Source: Cohnella zeiphila (GTDB taxonomy: Bacteria; Bacillota; Bacilli; Paenibacillales; Paenibacillaceae). From it: a stretch of 50,235 bases of DNA. The notes beneath the pieces are model-generated. The model was not told where the DNA came from. It did not search any database and worked only from the letters and a program-made list of their open reading frames with translations. Positions 20,454 through 28,506 of this stretch are shown one piece after another; within the stretch, counting starts at the first letter, position 1; every line of letters begins with the position of its first letter. Made by a program: the position numbers and the translations under genes. The stretch covers positions 1 through 50,235 of the forward strand of contig NZ_JACJVO010000014.1 in the NCBI RefSeq assembly GCF_014212055.1, written 5' to 3'.

Positions 20454-21282
20454 AGGACTTGATGCGCTCATTACGTCTCTCTCGATTAACGAAGACGATA
20501 AAGTCGTAGAAATCCCCTTGGCGCAGCTGCGGGCCAACCCGTATCAGCCGCGCAAAACGTTCGATGACGAAGCGATCAAAGAATTGGCCGAGTCCATTCG
20601 TGAACATGGCGTCATTCAACCGATCGTCGTTCGTACGGCGCTAAGAGGCTTTGAGATTATTGCGGGGGAGAGAAGGTTCCGAGCCTCGCAGCTGCTTGGA
20701 AGACCGACGATTCCGGCCGTCGTTCGTTCCTATAGCGATCAGCAGGTGATGGAGATTGCGCTGATCGAGAACGTGCAGCGCGAGGACTTGAACGCAATCG
20801 AGATCGCCATCGCGTACCAAGCCATCATGGATCAATTCTCGTTGACGCAGGAAGAACTTTCTCTCAAAGTTGGGAAGTCACGTTCCCATATCGCCAATTT
20901 CCTTCGATTGCTCATGCTGCCGGAAGAAATCAAGGATCATGTTTCACGTGGAACATTGTCGATGGGTCACGCGAGAGCGCTGGCAGGGGTCAAGGACGAC
21001 GCCCGCAAAAAAGAACTGGCCAGACAAGCGGTCTCCAATAGCTGGAGCGTTCGCGAGCTGGAGGATGCGGTCCAACAGCCGGACCCCAGCGGCAAGGCTA
21101 AGGCTAAGCCAAAGCCAAAAAAACGCGATCCGTACATCGAAGAGATGGAAGAAGTTCTTCGGGAGAAATTCAAAACGACTGTCCGGATCAAGCCGAATAA
21201 AGAGAAGGGACATATCGAGCTTTCCTACTTCGGCAAAGGAGATTTGGAACGGTTGCTGGAAATTCTCCAAGCGTTGGCATAG
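20434..21282 (+). CDS. spo0J: Chromosome partitioning protein Spo0J (ParB)
   Basis: The parS-binding CTPase clamp that loads SMC and regulates Soj. 282 aa. It starts MSKRLGKGLDALI (the typical ParB N terminus). The CTP-binding motif is IAGERRFRASQ, followed by ALIENVQREDLNAIE, the helix-turn-helix LTQEELSLKVGKSRSHIANFLRLL (quoted in part), and a basic linker KAKAKPKPKKRDP before the dimerisation domain. It carries a parS site within its own coding sequence, as in B. subtilis. Confidence 0.96.
   Translation: MSKRLGKGLDALITSLSINEDDKVVEIPLAQLRANPYQPRKTFDDEAIKELAESIREHGVIQPIVVRTALRGFEIIAGERRFRASQLLGRPTIPAVVRSYSDQQVMEIALIENVQREDLNAIEIAIAYQAIMDQFSLTQEELSLKVGKSRSHIANFLRLLMLPEEIKDHVSRGTLSMGHARALAGVKDDARKKELARQAVSNSWSVRELEDAVQQPDPSGKAKAKPKPKKRDPYIEEMEEVLREKFKTTVRIKPNKEKGHIELSYFGKGDLERLLEILQALA
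20940..20955 (-). promoter_or_regulatory. parS: parS site 3, inside spo0J
   Basis: TGTTTCACGTGGAACA, identical to site 2, within the spo0J coding sequence. B. subtilis has a parS inside spo0J at the equivalent place. Confidence 0.96.
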
Positions 21283-21289
21283 TCTGTCG

Positions 21290-21348
21290 GAATAGCATAT
21301 CCAAGTTGTAATCTTCCCCGGGAAGGACTAAACTTAGATATGCTATTC
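21290..21348. repeat. Long inverted repeat after spo0J
   Basis: GAATAGCATATC (21290-21301) is the perfect reverse complement of GATATGCTATTC (21337-21348). The pairing extends inward through AAGTT/AACTT after one mismatch. The loop centre holds the near-palindrome TTCCCCGGGAA (21314-21324), one base longer than the core of the Noc-binding consensus. No T-run follows. It may be a terminator-like RNA hairpin or a protein-binding site. Confidence 0.6.
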
Positions 21349-21380
21349 TTGCGTCCGGGCGACGTTTACGGAGGATTACC

Positions 21381-22547
21381 ATGGATAAAAGATCCATTAT
21401 TTATATGGACAATGCAGCGACGTCATGGCCTAAGCCTCCTCAGGTTCAAGAGGCGATGGAGAGCGCTTTGCGCGAAGCGTCGGCCAATCCGGGCAGAGGC
21501 AGCCATGAGATGGCGGTCAAGGCCAGCCGCGTATTGTTCGAAGGCCGTAAAGCGTCGGCCAAGCTGTTCGGATTTTCCAATCCGAACGATCTTGCCTTTA
21601 CGCTTAATACAACTCATGCATTGAATATGGCGCTTCAAGGATGGCTTCGTCCGGGAGATCACGTCGTGACGACATCGGTGGAGCATAATTCGGTGAGGAG
21701 ACCATTGGAGGCGCTGCGCCGGCGTTGGGGAATCGACGTTACCTATGTCGAGACGGACGCATTCGGGATCATCGATCTGAAGAAGCTGAAGGACGAAATC
21801 CGTCCCCGCACCAGGCTGGTAGTCGCCACGCACAGCTCCAATCTGCTCGGCACGATCGTTCCGATCGCGGATGTGGCGGAGATCGCCCGGGCCAAGGGCG
21901 TGAAGCTGCTCGTGGATGCCGCGCAAAGCGCCGGCGTGCTGGACATCGATGTGGAAGGCATGGGGATCGATATGCTCGCATTCCCGGGTCATAAAGGCTT
22001 GATGGGGCCTCAAGGAACGGGGGGGTTATATCTACATCCCGATTTGGAATTGGAGCCTCTTATGTACGGAGGGACGGGAAGCCGGTCGGAATCGCCGGAG
22101 CAGCCCGTCGTCAGACCCGATCGGTATGAGGCGGGAACGCCCAATACGGTCGGAATCGCAGGCTTGACCGCGGGGGTGAGGTTCGTATCGGACCAGACGC
22201 CTGCTCGGATTCATCGAAGGGAACTGGAACTGACGCGTCAATTAATGGAAGGGTTGCTTGAACTTCCGGGAGTATCGGTGCTTGGACCTGGGCCGGAAGC
22301 GGAAAGGACCGCGATCGTTTCCTTTATCGTTGAAGGAATGGACCCATCGGAGACCGCCTTCGTTCTGGATCGGCAGTACGGCATTGCCGTACGTTCCGGG
22401 TTTCATTGTACGCCGCTAGGACACCAAAGCGCGGGGACGTCGGAGACGGGCGCGGTGCGGGCAAGCCCGGGATATTTTACAACCGAATCGGATATCGTAT
22501 CCATGTTAGACGCCGTGCGGGAGATCACCGCCGATCGTCGCAGCTGA
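21381..22547 (+). CDS. Class V aminotransferase / cysteine desulfurase family protein
   Basis: A PLP enzyme of the cysteine desulfurase superfamily, which moves sulfur from cysteine to carriers or iron-sulfur clusters. 388 aa. It starts IYMDNAATSWPKPP; the PLP lysine is Lys205 in FPGHKGLMGPQG. The candidate sulfur-carrying residue is Cys343 in RSGFHCTPLGHQSAGT. TSVEHNSVRRPL and LLVDAAQSAGVLDID are family motifs. It belongs to the stand-alone subfamily rather than the isc or suf clusters, since no scaffold gene is adjacent. GGAGG lies ahead of the ATG. Confidence 0.87.
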   Translation: MDKRSIIYMDNAATSWPKPPQVQEAMESALREASANPGRGSHEMAVKASRVLFEGRKASAKLFGFSNPNDLAFTLNTTHALNMALQGWLRPGDHVVTTSVEHNSVRRPLEALRRRWGIDVTYVETDAFGIIDLKKLKDEIRPRTRLVVATHSSNLLGTIVPIADVAEIARAKGVKLLVDAAQSAGVLDIDVEGMGIDMLAFPGHKGLMGPQGTGGLYLHPDLELEPLMYGGTGSRSESPEQPVVRPDRYEAGTPNTVGIAGLTAGVRFVSDQTPARIHRRELELTRQLMEGLLELPGVSVLGPGPEAERTAIVSFIVEGMDPSETAFVLDRQYGIAVRSGFHCTPLGHQSAGTSETGAVRASPGYFTTESDIVSMLDAVREITADRRS

Positions 22548-22609
22548 ACCTGTCGTCAACGCTAATACGCGAGAAACACGCAATTGAAGAAAGCATGGGG
22601 GAGAAAGGC

Positions 22610-23101
22610 ATGAACGGCTGGGACGACAACGTGTGGCTGGCTATCGCGGCCGGAGAAGGCGTATTGATTATTGTGGCTTTGATTTGGATAGCGGTATTGG
22701 GCGGCAAGCTCGGCAGATTAGGGAGAGCGCATCGCAAGCTGGTGGGGGATACGGGCATTCCGGAACTGGAGAACGTCCTGCATGCGCTGCATGAACGCAT
22801 TGGGCAGTTGGAAGGCAGCCGCAGGGAGCAGGAGGCGGAGCTGGTTAAACACGAAAGACGCCTGGCCGCGCTCAAAGGGCGGATCGGCGTCTTTCGGTTC
22901 AACGCATTTTCGGATTCGGGGAGCGATCTGAGCTTCTCGGTTGCGGTCGTGAATGAAGATCAAGACGGCGTCGTACTGACCGGCATTCACGGCCGGGAAC
23001 AGATGTTCCTTTACGCCAAGCCGCTCGATAAAGGACAATCCGCCTACATGCTGTCTCCTGAAGAGAAGCAGGCGATCAGTCTGGCATCGCAAAAGGAATG
23101 A
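22610..23101 (+). CDS. DUF4446 family membrane protein
   Basis: A 163-aa protein with one N-terminal membrane segment (about residues 9-31, WLAIAAGEGVLIIVALIWIAV), a charged heptad-rich stretch (about 50-90) that looks coiled-coil, then a conserved block RIGVFRFNAFSDSGSDLSFSV typical of DUF4446. The function is unknown. The ATG at 22610 is preferred because GGGGGAG is 7 bp upstream; an ATG at 22595 is in frame but lacks a site. Its last 26 bp overlap the end of yyaC on the other strand. Confidence 0.82.
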   Translation: MNGWDDNVWLAIAAGEGVLIIVALIWIAVLGGKLGRLGRAHRKLVGDTGIPELENVLHALHERIGQLEGSRREQEAELVKHERRLAALKGRIGVFRFNAFSDSGSDLSFSVAVVNEDQDGVVLTGIHGREQMFLYAKPLDKGQSAYMLSPEEKQAISLASQKE

Positions 23102-23693
23102 CCGATCCGCGCGTTCGGCTAAGGGACAGCTGAATGCTCTCGGAGATAATGTCCGCCATCTTGACGACAAGATTAAGGCGCGTATTTTGCAAAACGAAGT
23201 ATTCCATAAAACCGCCGACATTGACGATCCCCGTCATATGCATATCGCCGACGGGAGGCAGCTCCTTGTTCACGCCGGCACCGGGCCGAACCGGTCCGGA
23301 ACCGACCTGGATGCAGCCTACGCTGGAGACTTGTCCGAGACAGGCGTCTATCGCAATCACGAACGGATTTTTGGCCGTACGCAAGATCCGCAGCAGTGTC
23401 TCGCTTAGATTCATGGCGTGGACGGGCTCTTCCAACGTTCCGTAAAGGTCGAACGCCGGATTCTGGACCCTCGACAGCGAACTGCCGACGAGCGGCCCCA
23501 ACGAATCTCCCGTGGAGCGGTCCGTGCCGACGCAGACGATGACGATGCGCCTCTCCGGCGGGAGCGTCTTCAGCTGGCTTTCCAGCCGCTGAGCCAATCG
23601 GCTCACGACGGATGGTTCGTTGTAAGGAATTTTCAAAGAGAGCGCGGCGGTTTCGCTGCTATCGGAAGGCCGTCTCTCCCAAGCGCCGTTCAT
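23076..23693 (-). CDS. yyaC: Spore protease YyaC (DUF1256)
   Basis: A 205-aa protein of the YyaC family, related to the germination protease fold and made during sporulation. The conserved core reads VCVGTDRSTGDSLGPLVGSSL, then GTLEEPVHAMNL and AIDACLGQVSSVG, ending with GDMHMTGIVNVGGFMEYFVLQ (in parts). It lies on the minus strand within an otherwise plus-strand block and is convergent with DUF4446. A candidate forespore promoter is present upstream. Confidence 0.9.
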   Translation of the reverse strand: MNGAWERRPSDSSETAALSLKIPYNEPSVVSRLAQRLESQLKTLPPERRIVIVCVGTDRSTGDSLGPLVGSSLSRVQNPAFDLYGTLEEPVHAMNLSETLLRILRTAKNPFVIAIDACLGQVSSVGCIQVGSGPVRPGAGVNKELPPVGDMHMTGIVNVGGFMEYFVLQNTRLNLVVKMADIISESIQLSLSRTRGSVIPFAMPD

Positions 23694-23726
23694 TCGTCTG
23701 TTTCGCCTCCTCCCAGGGGATGTTAC

Positions 23727-23756
23727 TAGTATATGGACGGTTTAGCGCTTTTATAC
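23727..23756 (-). promoter_or_regulatory. Candidate sigma-F/sigma-G promoter of yyaC
   Basis: Minus strand: -35-like GTATA (23752-23756), 18-bp spacer, -10-like TATACTA (23727-23733), resembling forespore consensus elements. Initiation would be about 27 bp before the yyaC ATG. Regulation by a forespore sigma factor is an inference from this match and the family's known expression. Confidence 0.4.
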
Positions 23757-23805
23757 TCGCAGAGCGGCCAGGCCGCGAGACGAAAGTTAGGAGGACCGGA
23801 ACGAC

Positions 23806-24057
23806 ATGGAGGAGCCGTTATTGATCGCCTTCGATTCGACCCAACAGGCGCTCAGAGCCGAGATGCTGCTGGAGTACGCCGGAATCGAGATCGACATCCG
23901 GCCCACGCCGAAGGAAATCACGGCGGGATGCGCGCTGTCTATCGAATTCCCGCAGCCGGAGATGGAACGGGCCAAAGCGGTCATCGTGGAAGAGAAGGTG
24001 GAGATTCGCGGGATGTTCCGAAGAGTCGAACCGGAAGGTTACGAGCAGATCCTGTAA
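23806..24057 (+). CDS. DUF3343 family protein
   Basis: An 83-aa protein, LLIAFDSTQQALRAEMLLEYAGI followed by EIDIRPTPKEITAGCALSIEF (each in parts), matching DUF3343, a small family that has been proposed to carry selenium or sulfur. The conserved cysteine is in TAGCALSI. The role is not established. A putative sulfur-transfer enzyme is encoded about 1.3 kb upstream, but linkage is loose. AGGAGG lies 13 bp from the ATG. Confidence 0.82.
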   Translation: MEEPLLIAFDSTQQALRAEMLLEYAGIEIDIRPTPKEITAGCALSIEFPQPEMERAKAVIVEEKVEIRGMFRRVEPEGYEQIL

Positions 24058-24074
24058 AATCGGAGGGATGCGGG

Positions 24075-24998
24075 ATGGGGCTGAATAGCTTGTTGAACGC
24101 GCCGCTGGCTCAATTGGCGGCAGATACCGCGGTCGGAGATTCGAATGAGTGGACGACGTTCGTGCACGAGATTTGGGACCCGCTTACCAGCGCAACGCTT
24201 TGGATTGCGGTGCTGAAGGTGATGATACGGATTCTACTGATCTTCGTCGTCAGCCGAATCGCCAGAGCGCTCATCCTTCGAATGATCGACCGAATGACCA
24301 ATCCGCGGGCATCCCGACGCTTCAAGCTGCGCACGAGACGCGTGCAGACGGTTGGCAAGCTCCTGCACAATACGGCCTCGTATGTCATTAATTTTATCGT
24401 GATTCTGCTGATCTTGGGCGAGCTGAACATCAATTTGGCTCCGCTTATCGCCGGAGCCGGCGTGATCGGGCTGGCGATCGGCTTCGGCGCTCAGAACCTG
24501 GTCAAGGACGTCATATCGGGCTTCTTCATCATTCTCGAGGATCACTTCTCGGTAGGGGACGTAATCGAGACCGGCAAGTTCAAGGGTACGGTCGAGATGA
24601 TCGGGCTTAGGGCCACGCGGTTGAAAAGTTGGACGGGCGAAGTATTCGTGATACCGAACGGATCCATTCTGGATGTTACCAACTTCTCGGTGAACAACTC
24701 TCTTGCCGTGGTGGACGTCTCGATCGCAGCCACGGAACGGCTGGAGACGGCCGTGGAGATCGTAAGGGGAGTGGTCAACCGGTTCGAGGACCCAAGCCTC
24801 GTGGGCGCTCCTGAGCTGCTGGGCGTCCAGTCGCTGACCGCCAGCGATATCGTGCTGCGGATTACGGCCCAGTGCAAGCCGAATACGCAGACGGCGCTGT
24901 CGCGGCGTCTGAACGCGGAGATCAAGAAAGCATTCGAAGAGGCGGGCAATCCGCGCTACTCCAACGGAACGGCGCTGGAACGAACGGGGGGAGCGTAA
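24075..24998 (+). CDS. Small-conductance mechanosensitive channel (MscS/YkuT-like)
   Basis: A 307-aa MscS-family channel that releases solutes on osmotic downshock. It has three predicted membrane helices; the pore helix region reads AGVIGLAIGFGAQNLVKD, and the beta domain follows (ILEDHFSVGDVIE, GLRATRLKSWTGEVFVIPNG). GGAGGG precedes the chosen ATG at 24075; the open frame upstream is not coding. In a strain that makes ectoines this channel would be a natural exit valve, but that link is inference. Confidence 0.92.
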   Translation: MGLNSLLNAPLAQLAADTAVGDSNEWTTFVHEIWDPLTSATLWIAVLKVMIRILLIFVVSRIARALILRMIDRMTNPRASRRFKLRTRRVQTVGKLLHNTASYVINFIVILLILGELNINLAPLIAGAGVIGLAIGFGAQNLVKDVISGFFIILEDHFSVGDVIETGKFKGTVEMIGLRATRLKSWTGEVFVIPNGSILDVTNFSVNNSLAVVDVSIAATERLETAVEIVRGVVNRFEDPSLVGAPELLGVQSLTASDIVLRITAQCKPNTQTALSRRLNAEIKKAFEEAGNPRYSNGTALERTGGA

Positions 24999-24999
24999 T

Positions 25000-25221
25000 A
25001 TGGAGGCGAAGCAATTCGGGCTGGGCGATGTCGTTCAAATGAAAAAGCCGCATCCTTGCGGCGCGAACGAGATGGAGATCATCCGCATGGGCATGGACAT
25101 CCGGATCAAGTGCGTGCACTGCAAGCACAGCATTCTGCTGCCTCGCGCCAAGTTCGAGAAAAGCATGAAGAAGGTGCTTCGCCCGGCCGCAAAAGAAGGG
25201 GAAGAAGAGAGCGGCAGCTAA
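25000..25221 (+). CDS. DUF951 family protein
   Basis: A 73-aa protein with GDVVQMKKPHPCGANEMEI and IKCVHCKHSILLPR; the HPCG and CxxC cysteines look metal-binding. DUF951 proteins are conserved near the origin of Firmicutes, and the function is unknown. It begins one base after the mscS stop, so the two are probably coupled. Confidence 0.88.
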   Translation: MEAKQFGLGDVVQMKKPHPCGANEMEIIRMGMDIRIKCVHCKHSILLPRAKFEKSMKKVLRPAAKEGEEESGS

Positions 25222-25312
25222 AAGAGAGGCACGGGAGACGGTGTCCGGGCGCTTCCAATACCGTTCGCCATTGATCGGATTCAAGATTGCCTATCGTTTA
25301 TACGAGTTGAAG

Positions 25313-25360
25313 CAAGCAGGCCCGCAGGAACCGTTTGGTGTCCTCGGGCCTGCTTGTTTT
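25313..25360 (+). terminator. Terminator after DUF951
   Basis: CAAGCAGGCCCG (25313-25324) and CGGGCCTGCTTG (25345-25356) form a 12-bp perfect stem, followed by TTTT. It faces the end of the PHP gene and may act in both directions. Confidence 0.85.
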
Positions 25361-26628
25361 CAGGCTTCTAAATAAATGGGATTGGTCAGGCAGGCGGTAA
25401 TGGTTCGGTCCCATTCCGGCAAGAAGCGCTTCGCTTCCGCCCGATAGAACAACCGGCCGGCCGGCACTCGCATCGTAAATTCCCCCTGCTCCTCCACGTC
25501 CCATTCCCGCTCGATTCCCCGGTCGGACCACAGCTGAACGCGATCTCCTTTCGCGCCGCTGACGCTTACGGTCAATTCCCATTCGTCCCGATCCCGAACG
25601 TTCGCCGTCTCGCCGACGCCGATTCCCTCGAGCGACAGGTCGATAAACGTCTCGTTCGGGGCGAACGAGAGCACGACGCGCCCGCCGCGGATCGCCTGCA
25701 TAATCTCGTCACCGGACTCGGCTCCGGCTTTGACGTAAGCTGTCGGCGTGCCATGGATGACGAGAAGGTGAGGGGCGTGCGTGTCGCTGCCGCCGATCGC
25801 TACGATTTTTCGTCCGGCAGACAGCTGCTCTTGCCACCATTGGACGGCTGCTTCATTGAGCGGACGCCACGGACCGTTCCAAACTTCAATCGCGTCAAAA
25901 GGAACGTCGAATCCGAGCTCCCACGGACAATCGTTGCAAAACGGGTGATTCAGCGAGACCAGCGAGCCCTTGTCCGCCGCGCGGCGGAGCGCATCCGACG
26001 CCTGCTCCGGCGTGAGCACGCGGAAGTCGTCCAGCGCGTCCATCGCGCCGAGCAGATTGGCGTGTCCCTTATAGCTGGTTAGCTCGACTCCGGGGATCAG
26101 CACCAGACCGTCGTCCGCAGCGAGCGTCGACAGGTTCTGGGAAGCGTTGTTGTGATCCGTGAACGCCGCGAACGCCAGTCCCTTCTCCTTGCAGGATCGA
26201 ATCGCATCGGCTACGGTATAGGAACCGTCGCTGTGAACGCCGTGCATGTGCAGATCGCCCTTGATCCAGCGCGGATGCTTATGCGTGATCGCAATCTCGA
26301 TCCGAACCTCGCAGCCGCTCTCGGGTATGCGATAGGCGCCGAGCAGGATATGCCAATCGCCTTCCGGAAGCGGGCCGGCCAAGCAGCCGGGCGTCGCCTT
26401 GCCGAGACCGACGAAGAACGATTCGCGGGCGCCGCCGCTCCAGCCGACGATCCGCTCGGGGGAGCGGATGCCGATATCGACGACGGTCCGGCCGTCCGAC
26501 CGGTCGTAAACGTAAGCGACTTCGATTCGCTCCGCGTCGTCCTGTACCGGGAAGGGAATTTCCAGGTACGACTTCTCTTCCTCTTTAACGATTCGCCGCG
26601 TCAAAAGATGCGTCGTGACAACGGACAT
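25360..26628 (-). CDS. CehA/McbA family metallohydrolase (PHP domain)
   Basis: A 422-aa protein. The first ~140 residues form a beta-rich domain; the PHP metallohydrolase domain carries GDLHMHGVHSDGSYT, AFTDHNNAS, PGVELTSYKGHANLLG, SLNHPF and GGSDTHAP, whose His/Asp/Glu residues bind the metal cluster. CehA/McbA proteins are metal-dependent hydrolases, often phosphoesterases, of unsettled substrate. It is the last gene of the LacI-controlled carbohydrate operon, 15 bp after a permease gene, so its substrate is probably the imported compound or a derivative. No signal peptide is seen, so it is cytosolic. Confidence 0.85.
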   Translation of the reverse strand: MSVVTTHLLTRRIVKEEEKSYLEIPFPVQDDAERIEVAYVYDRSDGRTVVDIGIRSPERIVGWSGGARESFFVGLGKATPGCLAGPLPEGDWHILLGAYRIPESGCEVRIEIAITHKHPRWIKGDLHMHGVHSDGSYTVADAIRSCKEKGLAFAAFTDHNNASQNLSTLAADDGLVLIPGVELTSYKGHANLLGAMDALDDFRVLTPEQASDALRRAADKGSLVSLNHPFCNDCPWELGFDVPFDAIEVWNGPWRPLNEAAVQWWQEQLSAGRKIVAIGGSDTHAPHLLVIHGTPTAYVKAGAESGDEIMQAIRGGRVVLSFAPNETFIDLSLEGIGVGETANVRDRDEWELTVSVSGAKGDRVQLWSDRGIEREWDVEEQGEFTMRVPAGRLFYRAEAKRFLPEWDRTITACLTNPIYLEA

Positions 26629-26643
26629 GGGCTCTCGTCCTTT

Positions 26644-27516
26644 CTATTCTTTGCTGGCGCCAAGGAAGATCCCCTTCATGAAATATTTCTGCACGAAAGG
26701 GTAGATGGCCAGCAGGGGGATGATCGTAATCAGCACGCCTGCCATCCGGACGTTGGTCGTCACCAGGAAGCTGCTGGAGGTGGCGCTGGTGTCGACGATC
26801 ATCGATTTGAGCGCCACCTGCAGCGTCGTCTTCGCCGGATCGTTGATGAGCAGCACCGGTGCGGACAACATGTTCCAGCGGCTGACGAATTCGAACAGCG
26901 CCACCGTCGCCAGCCCCGTTTTCGCCAACCGCATATACATCGAACCGAAGATACGCAAGGTTCCCGCTCCGTCGATCTGCGCGGATTCGGACATCTCGTA
27001 GGGAACGCCCGCGAAAAAATTGCGCATCAGCAAGATCGAGAAACCGGAGACCATGCCGGACAGCACCAGGGAGACCAGCTTGTCGAGCAGGTGGAGGTCC
27101 TTATTGACCAGGTAGAGCGGAATCAAGATCGCGTCCTGCGGAATCATCATGGTGAGCAAGATAAACGTGACCATCGCCTTCCGTCCCGGCAAGTGTGGCT
27201 GAATAAGCACGTAGCCGGCCAAGCTCGACAGCAGAACATGCGCGGCCGTTCCGCAGACGGTCACGATGACGCTGTTCATGAACGGCCGCCACAGGTCGAG
27301 GCTCTGCCATACGATCCGAAATCCTTCGGTGCTGAACTGTTTCGGGAACAGAATCATCTCGGGCCGCATCGACGCCATTCCGGACGAGAACGCGAGCGAG
27401 AGGACGTTGACGAACGGGACGATCATGGTCAGCATGAGCAGCAGCAGGAATGCGGCGTTCAGTACGTCGAACGTTTTGTTTTTCCAGCCGATCCGGTCGT
27501 AGCGATCGCTTCCCAT
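26644..27516 (-). CDS. Carbohydrate ABC transporter permease (LplC/YtcP-like)
   Basis: A 290-aa, six-helix inner membrane subunit of a CUT1-type importer. The cytoplasmic EAA loop, which contacts the ATPase, reads EMSESAQIDGAGTLRIFGSMYM (in part). The C-terminal KYFMKGIFLGASKE closely follows the LplC/YtcP pattern, so it is of the family paired with LplB-type partners. It begins 3 bp after the other permease. No ATPase gene is nearby; a shared MsmX-type ATPase elsewhere is likely, as in related operons. Confidence 0.92.
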   Translation of the reverse strand: MGSDRYDRIGWKNKTFDVLNAAFLLLLMLTMIVPFVNVLSLAFSSGMASMRPEMILFPKQFSTEGFRIVWQSLDLWRPFMNSVIVTVCGTAAHVLLSSLAGYVLIQPHLPGRKAMVTFILLTMMIPQDAILIPLYLVNKDLHLLDKLVSLVLSGMVSGFSILLMRNFFAGVPYEMSESAQIDGAGTLRIFGSMYMRLAKTGLATVALFEFVSRWNMLSAPVLLINDPAKTTLQVALKSMIVDTSATSSSFLVTTNVRMAGVLITIIPLLAIYPFVQKYFMKGIFLGASKE

Positions 27517-27519
27517 ACG

Positions 27520-28395
27520 TTACACCTCATCGAAACGAGTCATTTTTCGCACCGCGAACGTGAGCACAAGCGTAAACAGCACGACATAGAAGCTGGCCGC
27601 CGCCGCAGGGCCAAGGCGAATCTCCATGATGCCTTTCTGGAACGTGTACATCATCAGCACGTCCACCTTGGAGGCGATGGCCGAATTGCGCATCACGAAA
27701 ATTTGATCGAAGATGCGAAGGATACCCAGTGTGTTCAGGAGAAAAATGACCTTCATCGTGTTGGCCAGCTGCGGCAGCGTGACGTAGCGCATCTGCTGCC
27801 ACCTCGTCGCCCCGTCCATACGCGCGGCTTCATACAAGGAAGGGTTGATCGCGACGATTCCGGCCAGAAACAGGATGCAGTTGTAGCCCATGTCCTTCCA
27901 TACGGCCGAGCCGATCATGATGCCCCGTGCCCAGGAATCCTCCGCCAGGAAGTTGATCGGCTGGATGCCGAACAGCTTGACGAGCAGAAGGTTGACGAAG
28001 CCGGTGTCCGGAGACAGCAGGAAGATGCACACTCCGCCGACGACGACCCAGGAGAGAAGATGCGGAATGTACAGGATCAATTGCGCGGCTTTTTTGAAAG
28101 GACGGTTCAAGACCTCGTTCAGCGACAGGGCGACGATCAGCGGCGCGAGAAAACCGGCGATCAAGATGCCTCCGCCTATGATCAATGTGTTCCGGAAGGC
28201 GTCCCAGAACGTCGGGTCGTGCCAAACCGTCCCGTAATTCGTAAACCCGACGTACGGCCTGGCTCCCATCAGCTTGTAGTCTTGAAAGCTGGTCTGCAAA
28301 CCTTTTACGAGCGGATAGTAGGAGAAAAGGACAAAGTAGATCGCGACGGGAAGCATCAGCAGGTAGAATAGGCCGTGTTTCTTCAAGATCTTCAT
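27520..28395 (-). CDS. Carbohydrate ABC transporter permease (LplB-like)
   Basis: A 291-aa, six-helix membrane subunit. It begins MKILKKHGLFYLLMLPVAIYF; the EAA loop reads YEAARMDGATRWQQMRYVTLP. The C-terminal end MTRFDEV follows the LplB pattern. It is upstream of and paired with the second permease. A 111-bp gap with a strong hairpin separates it from the binding-protein gene, which normally must be made in excess. Confidence 0.92.
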   Translation of the reverse strand: MKILKKHGLFYLLMLPVAIYFVLFSYYPLVKGLQTSFQDYKLMGARPYVGFTNYGTVWHDPTFWDAFRNTLIIGGGILIAGFLAPLIVALSLNEVLNRPFKKAAQLILYIPHLLSWVVVGGVCIFLLSPDTGFVNLLLVKLFGIQPINFLAEDSWARGIMIGSAVWKDMGYNCILFLAGIVAINPSLYEAARMDGATRWQQMRYVTLPQLANTMKVIFLLNTLGILRIFDQIFVMRNSAIASKVDVLMMYTFQKGIMEIRLGPAAAASFYVVLFTLVLTFAVRKMTRFDEV

Positions 28396-28431
28396 CGGTG
28401 CTCACTTCCTCTTCCAATATGCCGGAACCTT

Positions 28432-28460
28432 GAAGAGCGAGGAACGGTTCCTCGCTCTTC
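28432..28460. repeat. Intercistronic hairpin between binding protein and permease genes
   Basis: GAAGAGCGAGGAAC (28432-28445) and its perfect reverse complement (28447-28460) flank a single base. There is no T-run on the minus-strand transcript. Such stem-loops often stabilise the upstream binding-protein mRNA and reduce downstream expression. Confidence 0.7.
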
Positions 28461-28506
28461 GCCGGCCTCTGCAACCGTTGACGTCGGCCGCAGGCCGGTA
28501 GCCGGC

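Noticed and set aside
21314..21324. A true Noc-binding site
   Set aside because: TTCCCCGGGAA carries one extra base relative to the consensus core, so it is noted only as similar.
26152..28371. 739-codon plus-strand frame
   Set aside because: It lies opposite the PHP and permease genes, which have clear motifs and ribosome sites; it is rich in R, H, D and Q as GC-rich antisense frames are.
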